A stretch of DNA of 64,000 bases from an uncultured Bacteroidales bacterium (GTDB lineage: Bacteria > Bacteroidota > Bacteroidia > Bacteroidales > Paludibacteraceae), in the NCBI GenBank assembly GCA_903901975.1, contig CAIUTB010000035.1, positions 1 to 64,000 of the forward strand, read 5' to 3'. The position numbers and the translations under genes were made by a program. Of the stretch, positions 7,981 through 15,765 are shown piece after piece; the stretch's first letter is position 1; each line of letters opens with the position of its first letter. The notes below the pieces were generated by a model that saw nothing but the letters and a program-made list of their open reading frames with translations, did no database searches and was not told the origin of the DNA.

Positions 7981-9862
7981 AGTCAATCATTCTCACCGCA
8001 CCTTTATCGGCAGAACTTACCATACTTGCATAAGCTCTCAGGGCTTTTGAGACAATTCTATTTCTATCTTTCGGTTTAAATGCATCCTTGCCACGTGCCA
8101 ATTCAGCTTCGCGACGTATTTGCAATTCTGCCTCACTAACTTTTACATTCATACTGCGGTTTGGTATATCAATTTCAATCATATCACCATCCACAATTAA
8201 TCCGATATTGCCACCTGAAGCAGCTTCGGGAGAAACATGTCCGATAGATAATCCGGAAGTTCCACCGGAGAAACGACCATCAGTAATCAACGCACATGCG
8301 GCACCAAGATGTTTCGATTTGATATACGAAGTTGGATAAAGCATTTCCTGCATACCGGGGCCACCTTTAGGTCCTTCGTGAGTAATCACTACCACATCAC
8401 CTGCAACAACTTTTCCACTCAGAATTCCGGTACAGGCACTATCCTGCGACGTAAATACTTTGGCTGGTCCGCTGAACTTCCAGATACTTTCGTCAACACC
8501 GGCAGTCTTTATAACGCATCCATCCTGTGCAATGTTCCCTTTCAGAATGCCTAATCCACCATCTTTGGTGTAAGCATGTTCAACGCTGCGGATACAACCA
8601 CCAACCCGGTCACCATCCAACTCGGGATATTGTACGCTTTGCGAACCCATAACCAGATTAAAACGGTGTGCCGGAGCACTTTTATATATTTCAATAGCTT
8701 TGACAATAACTGTCGGAGCCGTAATATCATAGTATTCAATAGCTTGTCCCAAAGTCAGTCCGTCAACACGTAAAACCGACTTATTGACCAAATCCCCTTT
8801 ACTTAGTTCAGCCAGAATACCCAAAATTCCACCGGCACGATTTACATCCTGAATATGATATTTCTGCGAATTCGGTGCAACTTTACATAAACAAGGAGTA
8901 ACACGAGAAAGTTTATCCATATCGTCCATTGTCAGTTCTACTTCAGCTTCGTGCGCAATGGCAAGAATATGCAAAACGGTATTGGTTGAACCACCCATGG
9001 CAATGTCCAGCGTCATGGCATTCAGGAATGCTTCACGGGTGGCTATTGAACGTGGTAAAACAGAATTATCCCCTTCAAAGTAATATTTATTGGCATTGTC
9101 AACAATCAACTTAGCTGCATCAACAAAAAGTTGTGTACGGTTTGAGTGTGTAGCCACAATTGTTCCGTTACCGGGCAAAGCTAAGCCAATTGCTTCGTTC
9201 AGACAGTTCATAGAATTAGCTGTAAACATTCCAGAGCAAGACCCGCAAGTTGGACATGCAGCATTTTCAATTTTCTTTACCTGTTCATCCGATACACTTT
9301 CATCAGCCGACTGCACCATAGCATCCACCAAATCAAGATGTTTTCCATCCAATTCGCCGGCTTCCATTGGTCCACCCGAAACAAAAACACAGGGAATATT
9401 CAATCGCATGGCTGCCATCAGCATTCCCGGTGTAATTTTATCGCAGTTACTGATACACACCATGGCATCAGCTTTGTGAGCATTGACCATATATTCAACA
9501 CTATCAGCAATCAAATCCCGCGATGGTAAAGAATAAAGCATACCATCATGACCCATGGCTATTCCATCGTCGATGGCAATGGTATTAAATTCGGCTGCAA
9601 AACAGCCTAGTTTTTCTATTTCATCTTTGACTTTCTGACCAATTTCGTGCAAATGTACATGACCCGGAACAAATTGAGTAAATGAATTTACAATGGCAAT
9701 AATGGGTTTCCCCATTTGTTTATCTGTCATTCCATTTGCCTTCCAAAGTGAGCGTGCTCCAGCCATTCTACGGCCACCGGTGCTGGTTGCACTACGAAGA
9801 AGTTGCCCCCCAGCCCCGTGAAGGGAGAGTTTTGTTGTAAAATCTTTCTTAATATTTATCAT
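7979..9862 (-). CDS. ilvD: Dihydroxy-acid dehydratase
   Basis: An iron-sulfur enzyme that dehydrates 2,3-dihydroxy acids to 2-oxo acids, the third common step of branched-chain synthesis. Cluster-binding cysteines are visible in [13 protein letters not shown] and in [17 protein letters not shown]. The C-terminal catalytic region with [13 protein letters not shown] is intact. The protein has 627 residues, somewhat long. The family normally starts shortly before the [13 protein letters not shown] segment. Here about 25 extra residues precede it, and part of them ([10 protein letters not shown]) is encoded by a copy of the CCCC-type repeat at 9804-9829. It is the first structural gene after the leader peptide and attenuator and probably leads the operon through ilvC. 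Confidence 0.96.
   Translation of the reverse strand: MINIKKDFTTKLSLHGAGGQLLRSATSTGGRRMAGARSLWKANGMTDKQMGKPIIAIVNSFTQFVPGHVHLHEIGQKVKDEIEKLGCFAAEFNTIAIDDGIAMGHDGMLYSLPSRDLIADSVEYMVNAHKADAMVCISNCDKITPGMLMAAMRLNIPCVFVSGGPMEAGELDGKHLDLVDAMVQSADESVSDEQVKKIENAACPTCGSCSGMFTANSMNCLNEAIGLALPGNGTIVATHSNRTQLFVDAAKLIVDNANKYYFEGDNSVLPRSIATREAFLNAMTLDIAMGGSTNTVLHILAIAHEAEVELTMDDMDKLSRVTPCLCKVAPNSQKYHIQDVNRAGGILGILAELSKGDLVNKSVLRVDGLTLGQAIEYYDITAPTVIVKAIEIYKSAPAHRFNLVMGSQSVQYPELDGDRVGGCIRSVEHAYTKDGGLGILKGNIAQDGCVIKTAGVDESIWKFSGPAKVFTSQDSACTGILSGKVVAGDVVVITHEGPKGGPGMQEMLYPTSYIKSKHLGAACALITDGRFSGGTSGLSIGHVSPEAASGGNIGLIVDGDMIEIDIPNRSMNVKVSEAELQIRREAELARGKDAFKPKDRNRIVSKALRAYASMVSSADKGAVRMID
9804..9829. repeat. 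CCCC-family repeat inside the ilvD coding sequence
   Basis: TGCCCCCCAGCCCCGTGAAG on the plus strand matches the intergenic repeat at 9914-9935 read in reverse (GCCCCCTAACCCCCTAAAGG) with few differences. Here it is translated as part of the extra N-terminal segment of IlvD. Confidence 0.55.
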
Positions 9863-9913
9863 AATATTATTTTTTTTGCTACTAAAACTATATGTATTTC
9901 ATCCCCAATATTC

Positions 9914-9935
9914 ACCCTTTAGGGGGTTAGGGGGC
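9914..9935. repeat. CCCC-family repeat upstream of ilvD
   Basis: ACCCTTTAGGGGGTTAGGGG lies between the attenuator terminator and the ilvD start, inside the expected 5' leader of the ilv mRNA. Confidence 0.65.
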
Positions 9936-9945
9936 AATTTAATAA

Positions 9946-9980
9946 AAAAACCTTTCTCCGTTATGGTGAGAAAGGTTTTT
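9946..9980 (-). terminator. Attenuator terminator of the ilv leader
   Basis: On the minus strand a GC-containing stem AACCTTTCTC/GAGAAAGGTT with a 9-nt loop is followed by seven T residues, a textbook intrinsic terminator. It lies between the leader peptide and ilvD, so transcripts that stop here never reach the structural genes. The 5' arm contains TCTCAC, which is complementary to GTGAGA at the leader peptide's stop codon (10010-10015), giving a possible antiterminator pairing. Confidence 0.85.
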
Positions 9981-10011
9981 GATATTTACATTCATTTATA
10001 TAGCAACCATC

Positions 10012-10074
10012 TCACTTTTGATTTATGACCAAAAGAAACACGACGAGAACAGTATAAATGCATTGAAAATTCAT
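10012..10074 (-). CDS. ilv operon leader peptide (attenuation)
   Basis: A 20-codon ORF, MNFQCIYTVLVVFLLVINQK, starts 21 nt after a strong promoter and ends 32 nt before a terminator hairpin. Nine of its residues are Ile, Val or Leu, and positions 9-17 are V-L-V-V-F-L-L-V-I. This is the signature of transcription attenuation: when charged branched-chain tRNAs are scarce the ribosome should stall in this run, leave the stop-codon region free to pair with the terminator's 5' arm, and allow transcription into ilvD. The gene is too short for usual gene callers. The role is inferred from position and composition; enteric ilv operons use the same logic. Confidence 0.85.
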   Translation of the reverse strand: MNFQCIYTVLVVFLLVINQK

Positions 10075-10094
10075 TATCTTTATATAATTTGCTG

Positions 10095-10125
10095 CAAAGT
10101 TACACGAAGTTTTCGAAATTTCAAA
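10095..10125 (-). promoter_or_regulatory. Promoter of the ilv operon
   Basis: On the minus strand TTTG (10122-10125) and TAACTTTG (10095-10102) are separated by exactly 19 bp, matching the Bacteroidetes primary-sigma consensus TTTG-N19-21-TAnnTTTG. The transcript would start about 10-15 nt before the leader peptide ATG. Confidence 0.8.
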
Positions 10126-10330
10126 ATAGTTTAATAGAAATAATTGTTATTTTTAGTCAAATTGATAGATTATGGGCTCATATTCTTTGAATAAATTATT
10201 ATTCAACACAAAATAGGCATTTTTGCTGCAAATGCGTTATATAAAAAACATAGTCTGAAAAATATAAAACAGCGAAAAAGAATAATGACGACAAATTTAT
10301 ATTATTTTTGCATGCAATTTTTAATTTACC
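10126..10330 (+). promoter_or_regulatory. Divergent spacer with candidate dxs promoter
   Basis: This AT-rich stretch separates the ilv promoter from dxs. On the plus strand TATTTTTG (10303-10310) fits the -7 consensus and lies 20 bp before the dxs ATG. A matching -33 element is not obvious. Confidence 0.4.
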
Positions 10331-12256
10331 ATGAACGAAAAAGACTTTCATTATATCAATCATATTAACTCCCCCATTGATTTAAAAGCAGTCAAACGCA
10401 ATGAACTTACATTGGTATGTGACGAGCTAAGACAATTTATCATTGACGAAGTTTCAAAAAACCCGGGTCATTTGGGTTCAAGTTTGGGCGTAGTTGAGCT
10501 TTCAGTGGCACTTCATTATGTTTTTAACACACCTTACGATCGCATCGTGTGGGATGTGGGTCATCAGGCTTATGGGCATAAGATTCTGACTGGTCGTCGA
10601 GATCAGTTTCACACCAACAGACAGTTTAAAGGACTTTGCGGTTTTCCAACACCTAAGGAAAGTGAGTATGATGCTTTTGGGGTAGGTCATTCTTCCACTT
10701 CCATTTCCGCAGGATTAGGGATGTCAGTGGCATCCTTACTAAAAGCAGAGCCCAAACGTCAGGTTGTAGCTGTAATTGGTGATGGTGCTATGACCGGCGG
10801 ATTGGCTTTTGAGGGACTTAATAATGCTTCGATGAGCCAAAATAATATGTTGATTATTCTGAACGATAATCAAATGGCCATAGATCCGATTCAGGGTGGC
10901 TTTACACAATACCTGGTAGATATAACCACTTCCAGGGCTTATAATAAAATCCGCTATAAGACCTACAATTTAATGAAAAAAATTGGGTTGATAAACGAAA
11001 GAGGAAGAGACCGGATTATTAGTTTCAACAATACTGTAAAAGCAGCCCTATCAAAACAACATAATATTTTTGAAGGATTGAATATTCGCTATTTTGGACC
11101 GGTTGACGGACACGATGTGGATGAACTTGTTCGCATTATGTCAGAAATCAAAAAATTTAACGGACCAAAAGTTCTTCATATCATTACTAAAAAAGGAAAA
11201 GGCTATGAACCGGCTGAAAATTCAGCTACCGAATGGCATGCTCCCGGATTATTTAATGTAGAAACAGGTGAACGCAAGAATTGTACAACAACCGACCCAA
11301 CCCCACCACTTTTTCAGGATGTATTTGGAAAAACATTGCTAAAACTGGCATTGAAAAACGATAAGATTGTAGCCATAACACCTGCCATGCCAAGCGGTTG
11401 CTCCATGACGATCATGCAAAAAGAATTACCTCAGCGTGTTTTCGACGTAGGAATTGCCGAAGCTCATGCCGTAACATTCTCAGCCGGAATGGCCAAAGAA
11501 GGCATGATTCCATTTTGTAACATCTATTCATCGTTTATGCAACGGGCTTACGACAATGTGATTCACGATGTGGCCTTACAAAATTTGAGTGTGATATTTT
11601 GTCTCGACCGGGCAGGATTAGTTGGTTCTGATGGCGCCACTCACCACGGACAATTTGACTTGGCCTATATGCGTTGTATTCCGAACCTAATCATTTCAGC
11701 GCCACGAAATGAAATTGAGCTCCGCAATTTAATGTACACTGCCCAGCTTAAAGAAAGAGGTCCTTTTGTGATTCGCTACCCCCGTGGAAAAGGTTCGATA
11801 GTAGACTGGCGCAAACCTTTCGAGCAAGTGGAAATTGGCAAAGGAGAATGCCTTAAAAGCGGAAAGGATCTGGCTGTCCTGACACTTGGAACGATGGCAA
11901 TTCCTTCAGCCAAAGCCATTGAGATAATTGAAAAGGAACAACATGTTTCAATTGCACATTACGATTTGCGCTTTTTGAAACCACTTGATGAAAGCATGCT
12001 TCACGAAGTAGCCATGAACTTTAAAAAGATAATTACGATTGAAGATGGTGTGATTAATGGCGGATTTGGCAGTGCAGTGCTCGAATTTATGGCAGACAAT
12101 AACTATACTCCTCAGCTGAAACGACTTGGAATACCCGACAGCTTTATTGAACACGGTACTCCCGAAGAATTATATCATATGCTTGGACTCGATGTTGAAG
12201 GGATCGCAGCCCGTATTTCGGAACAAATTAAAGCGACTAAGCCAGCAAAAGTGTGA
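10331..12256 (+). CDS. dxs: 1-deoxy-D-xylulose-5-phosphate synthase
   Basis: A thiamine-diphosphate enzyme that joins pyruvate and glyceraldehyde 3-phosphate, the first step of the MEP route to isoprenoids (and of thiamine and pyridoxal precursors). The 641-residue length is normal. Visible motifs are HLGSSLG near 50, the substrate/ThDP region [15 protein letters not shown], the cofactor motif GDGAMTGG (about 150-157) and the transketolase pyrimidine-binding domain with [15 protein letters not shown]. It stands alone on the plus strand between the divergent ilv leader and the convergent dnaX gene, with a strong terminator after it. Confidence 0.97.
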   Translation: MNEKDFHYINHINSPIDLKAVKRNELTLVCDELRQFIIDEVSKNPGHLGSSLGVVELSVALHYVFNTPYDRIVWDVGHQAYGHKILTGRRDQFHTNRQFKGLCGFPTPKESEYDAFGVGHSSTSISAGLGMSVASLLKAEPKRQVVAVIGDGAMTGGLAFEGLNNASMSQNNMLIILNDNQMAIDPIQGGFTQYLVDITTSRAYNKIRYKTYNLMKKIGLINERGRDRIISFNNTVKAALSKQHNIFEGLNIRYFGPVDGHDVDELVRIMSEIKKFNGPKVLHIITKKGKGYEPAENSATEWHAPGLFNVETGERKNCTTTDPTPPLFQDVFGKTLLKLALKNDKIVAITPAMPSGCSMTIMQKELPQRVFDVGIAEAHAVTFSAGMAKEGMIPFCNIYSSFMQRAYDNVIHDVALQNLSVIFCLDRAGLVGSDGATHHGQFDLAYMRCIPNLIISAPRNEIELRNLMYTAQLKERGPFVIRYPRGKGSIVDWRKPFEQVEIGKGECLKSGKDLAVLTLGTMAIPSAKAIEIIEKEQHVSIAHYDLRFLKPLDESMLHEVAMNFKKIITIEDGVINGGFGSAVLEFMADNNYTPQLKRLGIPDSFIEHGTPEELYHMLGLDVEGIAARISEQIKATKPAKV

Positions 12257-12286
12257 TTGAAAAATAAACAATAATAATCCTTAAAC

Positions 12287-12321
12287 AAACAAATGCCACA
12301 AATCAACTGTGGCATTTGTTT
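12287..12321. terminator. Terminator between dxs and dnaX
   Basis: A perfect 14-bp stem (AAACAAATGCCACA with its complement) and a 7-nt loop, followed by TTTATTT on the plus strand. It lies 30 bp after the dxs stop and 40 bp before the dnaX stop, so it can serve both converging genes. Confidence 0.85.
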
Positions 12322-12360
12322 ATTTAATCTGCATCACTCAAAAATGGCAACTAACTCATA

Positions 12361-14088
12361 TCAGTCTATTTCCAGTTGCAAGCCGCTTTTCAGGATATCT
12401 AATGCCGGATTTTGCTGAGCCAGAATTTTGTAGCGATCTTCCGGCGAATTAGCCCGTTGCATTTCAGTTTCTTCGGCAATGTGTATCTTGATTTTTACTT
12501 TGGTATTTTGCAAATGAGTGCGAACAAATGAAAGTAAATCGGGTTCAAGTTTTTTCAATTCCTTTTCCTGCAATGTATTACTTACCGTTACCTGAAATTC
12601 TGATTCTGAGATTAAATGTGGTTTGGTAGTCAGAATAAAACTCTTCATGCGCCCCTGATCGGAAATGGTTTCAGAAAACTGCAACCAGGCAACCTCCAAT
12701 TCTTCGGCTGTAAAAGACTTATCCTCCACCATTATTTCTTCCTCCATTTTTGATTCATAAACGGGGGTTGGCGACGAAGCGATTATAGGTGCAGATATGG
12801 AAATACTGTTCGGTTTCTGAAAGCTTGGTTTCGTTTCTGAAGCTACTACTTTCGATTTTTCAATTGGTTGAACTGCTTGATGAACAGTCGGTTTCCGTGG
12901 TTCAGTAATTTTTATTTCAGAAGCTGTAACGCTTTCGGGAATCAGCTTTTGAATCGCTGCAGGCTTCTCATCAGTTAGCGTAAACTTTTTTTTTTCATCC
13001 GTCAATTGACACTGACGAATTAAAGCAAGTTCAACCAGCAGTCGTTTATTTTTACTTTGTCGGAAATCAATATCACAGTCGTTACTGATTTTCAGCGCCT
13101 GAAATAGAAATTCGGAGGAACAATTTTGAGCCTGTATTTTGTAGCGTTCGCCAATATCGGCACCCACTTCAAGCAGTTGAATGGTTTGCGGATCTTTGCT
13201 TACGAGCACATCACGCAAATGTGAGCTAAGTCCGGTAATAAAATGATGAGCATCAAAACCCTTATTCAATACTTCGTTAAAAATCAACAGCGATTTTGAC
13301 ACTTCATTTTTCAGGAATGCATCTATTAATCGGAAATAATACTCGTAATCAAGTACATTCAGATTCTCAATAACGCCTTGATAGGTGATATTATTACCGC
13401 AAAAGCTGACCAATTGATCAAAAATGGACAAAGCATCGCGCATGCCACCATCACTTTTTTGAGCCACCACATTCAGTCCGTTTAAATCAACACTTACTCC
13501 TTCTTTTTCGGCTACCATTTGAAGGTGTTTCACGGTATCAGTAACCGTGATACGATTAAAATCGTAGATCTGACAGCGTGAAAGAATAGTTGGGATAATT
13601 TTATGTTTTTCGGTCGTAGCCAGAATGAAGATTGCGTGTGCAGGAGGTTCTTCAAGAGTTTTCAGGAAAGCATTAAAAGCACCCTGTGAAAGCATATGAA
13701 CCTCGTCGATAATATAAACGCTGTATTTAGCAATTTGTGGTGGAATGCGAACCTGATCGGTCAGCGAACGAATATCATCTACCCCGTTGTTGGAAGCCGC
13801 ATCCAGTTCGTGGATATTATACGACCGTTGCTCATTAAACGAAACGCAGGATTCACATTCGTTACAAGCTTCAAAATCGGCAGTCAGGTTTTCGCAATTG
13901 ATGGTTTTCGCAAAAATGCGGGCGCAGGTCGTTTTTCCAACACCACGCGGACCACAAAACAAGTAAGCATGAGCCAAATGATTACTTTTAATGGCATTTT
14001 TTAGCGTGGTAGTCAAAGAGGTCTGACCAACAACCGAATTGAAGGTGGATGGGCGATATTTGCGTGCCGAGACAATGAAATTTTCCAT
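12361..14088 (-). CDS. dnaX: DNA polymerase III subunits gamma and tau
   Basis: The clamp-loader ATPase of the replisome. With the start at 14088 it has 575 residues. Walker A is GPRGVGKT (46-53), zinc-binding cysteines lie near 65-81, Walker B is IIDEVH (126-131), and the sensor/arginine-finger SRC motif is at 170-172. A longer start at 14118 is rejected because a TATATTTG -7 promoter element (14116-14123) overlaps it and the family starts at MENFIVSARKYRP. A run of ten A residues (12986-12995, codons E365-K368) just after the ATPase and collar domains could cause frameshifting to a roughly 370-residue gamma form. The C-terminal part is a low-complexity linker plus a tau tail. Confidence 0.95.
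   Translation of the reverse strand: MENFIVSARKYRPSTFNSVVGQTSLTTTLKNAIKSNHLAHAYLFCGPRGVGKTTCARIFAKTINCENLTADFEACNECESCVSFNEQRSYNIHELDAASNNGVDDIRSLTDQVRIPPQIAKYSVYIIDEVHMLSQGAFNAFLKTLEEPPAHAIFILATTEKHKIIPTILSRCQIYDFNRITVTDTVKHLQMVAEKEGVSVDLNGLNVVAQKSDGGMRDALSIFDQLVSFCGNNITYQGVIENLNVLDYEYYFRLIDAFLKNEVSKSLLIFNEVLNKGFDAHHFITGLSSHLRDVLVSKDPQTIQLLEVGADIGERYKIQAQNCSSEFLFQALKISNDCDIDFRQSKNKRLLVELALIRQCQLTDEKKKFTLTDEKPAAIQKLIPESVTASEIKITEPRKPTVHQAVQPIEKSKVVASETKPSFQKPNSISISAPIIASSPTPVYESKMEEEIMVEDKSFTAEELEVAWLQFSETISDQGRMKSFILTTKPHLISESEFQVTVSNTLQEKELKKLEPDLLSFVRTHLQNTKVKIKIHIAEETEMQRANSPEDRYKILAQQNPALDILKSGLQLEID
12986..12995 (-). promoter_or_regulatory. A10 slippery tract in dnaX (candidate tau/gamma frameshift)
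   Basis: The minus strand reads GAA AAA AAA AAG, ten A residues followed by G. Slipping by one in either direction leads to a stop within five codons (K-K-K-V-Y-A-N-stop or K-K-S-L-R-stop). That would truncate the protein at about residue 370-372, right after domain III. Confidence 0.5.
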
Positions 14089-14115
14089 AGTTTGAAATCC
14101 TTCTGCTTTAGTGTG

Positions 14116-14123
14116 CAAATATA
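14116..14123 (-). promoter_or_regulatory. -7 element of the dnaX promoter
   Basis: TATATTTG on the minus strand fits TAnnTTTG and lies 28 bp upstream of the chosen dnaX ATG. It rules out the longer start at 14118. Confidence 0.55.
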
Positions 14124-14193
14124 ATCAAATTTGAGAGTTCCTTTTCATCTAAAAAAAAAAATCTAAAAAAAAAGGAGGTTGATGAAAATTGTT

Positions 14194-14201
14194 TACCTTT
14201 G
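14194..14201 (+). promoter_or_regulatory. -7 element upstream of the ftsB/divIC-like gene
   Basis: TACCTTTG on the plus strand matches TAnnTTTG and would start the two-gene transcript near 14208, about 57 bp before the ATG. Confidence 0.45.
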
Positions 14202-14213
14202 TCTATCGAAAAC

Positions 14214-14245
14214 AGTTGATTGACAGTTGACAGTTGACAGTTGCT
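14214..14245. repeat. Heptamer tandem repeat
   Basis: AGTTGAT, a 4-nt break, then AGTTGAC, AGTTGAC and AGTTGCT. It is the same 7-bp family as at 498-532 and lies in the expected 5' leader of the ftsB-like gene. Confidence 0.7.
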
Positions 14246-14264
14246 AAATTGGAAATTTGTGATT

Positions 14265-14570
14265 ATGAATGATTCAGGAAAAACAGGCAGTTTACTTAAA
14301 AAGATATTTTTTAATAAGTATCTGATTGTTTTCGTATTATTTGCTGTCTTTGTTACTTTCTTCGATAATCACAGCCTTATTCACCGCTGGGGAACCCATC
14401 AGAAAATTGTGGAGATGGAAAAGGAACTCAAATTTTATCAGGACGATATTAAGGCAAGCAAACAAAAGAAAAACGAGCTTCAATCGAGTAGAGAGAACCT
14501 CGAAAAATTTGCCCGTGAACATTATTTTATGAAAAAGGAATCCGAAGATATTTATATAATCAAAGAATGA
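14265..14570 (+). CDS. FtsB/DivIC-like septum formation initiator
   Basis: A small bitopic division protein. With the start at 14265 it has 101 residues: a short basic cytoplasmic end, one membrane helix (about residues 18-37, YLIVFVLFAVFVTFF) and a periplasmic coiled coil (about 48-85, rich in E, K and Q heptads) ending in the YFMKKESEDIYII segment typical of the family. Such proteins join FtsL and FtsQ in the divisome. A longer in-frame start at 14241 would run into the heptamer repeat and is less likely. It overlaps the next gene by 4 bp (ATGA), which suggests translational coupling. Confidence 0.85.
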   Translation: MNDSGKTGSLLKKIFFNKYLIVFVLFAVFVTFFDNHSLIHRWGTHQKIVEMEKELKFYQDDIKASKQKKNELQSSRENLEKFAREHYFMKKESEDIYIIKE

Positions 14571-14902
14571 ACGAAAAAAAAATCTATCAAATTCTGTTTA
14601 TTACTGCCGGAACGCTAACCATACTTGGTTCCATTGCCCAACTTTTCAAGACCTTTTATGCACCCTACCTTTTCACGGTGGGTGTTGTTTTGCTCATTTT
14701 TCTCCACGGGGTCGAAGTTTTTGACAAAAGCAAAACAGATAAACGACAACAGCGCCTGGCACGCATTGGATTGCTGACCAGTTTAATGCTTGGAATCGGT
14801 GCTTATTTTATGTTTATCGGTTCAAATTCGTGGGTAGTTATGCTGCTGATTTATGCCCTTTCAAGCTTCTTTCAATCATTCAGAGGAAATACGAAATATT
14901 GA
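14567..14902 (+). CDS. Small four-helix membrane protein of unknown function
   Basis: A 111-residue protein with about four hydrophobic helices (near 8-25, 31-50, 66-85 and 88-103) and a positively charged cytoplasmic loop DKSKTDKRQQRLAR. It has no signal peptide and no catalytic motif. It starts inside the stop of the ftsB/divIC-like gene and so is probably co-translated with it, which hints at an envelope or division role without proving one. Confidence 0.7.
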   Translation: MNEKKIYQILFITAGTLTILGSIAQLFKTFYAPYLFTVGVVLLIFLHGVEVFDKSKTDKRQQRLARIGLLTSLMLGIGAYFMFIGSNSWVVMLLIYALSSFFQSFRGNTKY

Positions 14903-14923
14903 ATTGACCGTAATTCAATCAAA

Positions 14924-14957
14924 AAAAAATGCGATGACCTAAATCATCGCATTTTTT
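14924..14957. terminator. Bidirectional terminator
   Basis: A 14-bp perfect stem AAAAAATGCGATGA with its complement and a 6-nt loop, with A- and T-tracts outside, lies between two converging genes. It should terminate both. Confidence 0.9.
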
Positions 14958-14978
14958 ATGTTGAAATGTTGGAAGAAA

Positions 14979-15572
14979 TTATTTCCTGGCAGCAAAACGC
15001 TCATTCAATAGTTTGGTTACTTCAGCTGTAATATCATATTGTTTATCAGCATATAAGATATTATCGTTCGAGGTATTACTGAAGATAATGGCATATTTTC
15101 CATCCCGGTTATACTCTTTCAGAAACTTATTTATGGTGTCACGCAATTGCTCACTCATTTTTTGTTGAACCTGTACTAACTGTTTACTCAGGTTTCCATC
15201 CATTTCCTGCAAATCCTGCTGTTTTTTCTGTAATCGGGTTTGTTCCTGTTGGGCTCTATCGCGACTTAAGAATGCGTTATTTTCAAGTTTCCGTTGAAAA
15301 TCAGCCATTTCTCCCTGCAATTGACGAGCCATGCTGTTGATTTTTAGTCGTGAATCTTCCTGCTTACGGATAAGCGACTCATTAGCTTCTTTTGCAAACT
15401 GGTAGTGAATCAGTAAAGAGTCAACATTTATATAAGCCACAGGTAACCTGCCCGAATTGACCATATTTTTGGTATTTAAAATGGCTTTCGTGTCGACAGC
15501 AGGTTGCTTATTACAAGCTGTGAATACGGTAATTGCCAATAACAAACTGAATATGAGTGAAATATTTTTCAT
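14979..15572 (-). CDS. Skp/OmpH-family lipoprotein
   Basis: A 197-residue periplasmic chaperone-like protein. The N-terminus is a lipoprotein signal with lipobox FTAC, so Cys20 should be lipidated. The rest has the Skp pattern: a short beta segment (VAYINVDSLL), a long glutamine-rich coiled coil (about 70-150) forming the tentacle, and a final beta region with YAIIFSNTSNDNILYAD. In Bacteroidota these proteins help outer-membrane protein assembly. Unlike soluble enteric Skp, this one appears anchored. A TATCTTTG -7 element lies at 15638-15645, about 65 bp upstream. Confidence 0.87.
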   Translation of the reverse strand: MKNISLIFSLLLAITVFTACNKQPAVDTKAILNTKNMVNSGRLPVAYINVDSLLIHYQFAKEANESLIRKQEDSRLKINSMARQLQGEMADFQRKLENNAFLSRDRAQQEQTRLQKKQQDLQEMDGNLSKQLVQVQQKMSEQLRDTINKFLKEYNRDGKYAIIFSNTSNDNILYADKQYDITAEVTKLLNERFAARK

Positions 15573-15637
15573 GCGCCCGGAATAAGTAGTAATAATAAGA
15601 ATTTTAGCTGTTTCGATTTTCTATAAAAATGAGACTG

Positions 15638-15645
15638 CAAAGATA
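15638..15645 (-). promoter_or_regulatory. -7 element of the Skp-like gene
   Basis: TATCTTTG on the minus strand matches TAnnTTTG. No clear -33 element is present. Confidence 0.4.
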
Positions 15646-15765
15646 ATTTTTTTGAAACAGTTCAACTCATTGCAAGTTCAATTTTTAGGAAAATGAATGT
15701 TTGATTATTTATATTAACGATTTGATAGTCGCCAATTAGCATTTATCATTAATCATTAATCAATT

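Noticed and set aside
14089-14118. Longer dnaX start adding ten residues
   Set aside because: A -7 promoter element overlaps it and the family begins at MENFIVSARKYRP.
14182-14220. Short ORF after AAGGAGG upstream of the ftsB-like gene
   Set aside because: It has a good Shine-Dalgarno-like string, but the likely -7 element lies inside it and only 12 codons exist, so it is probably chance.
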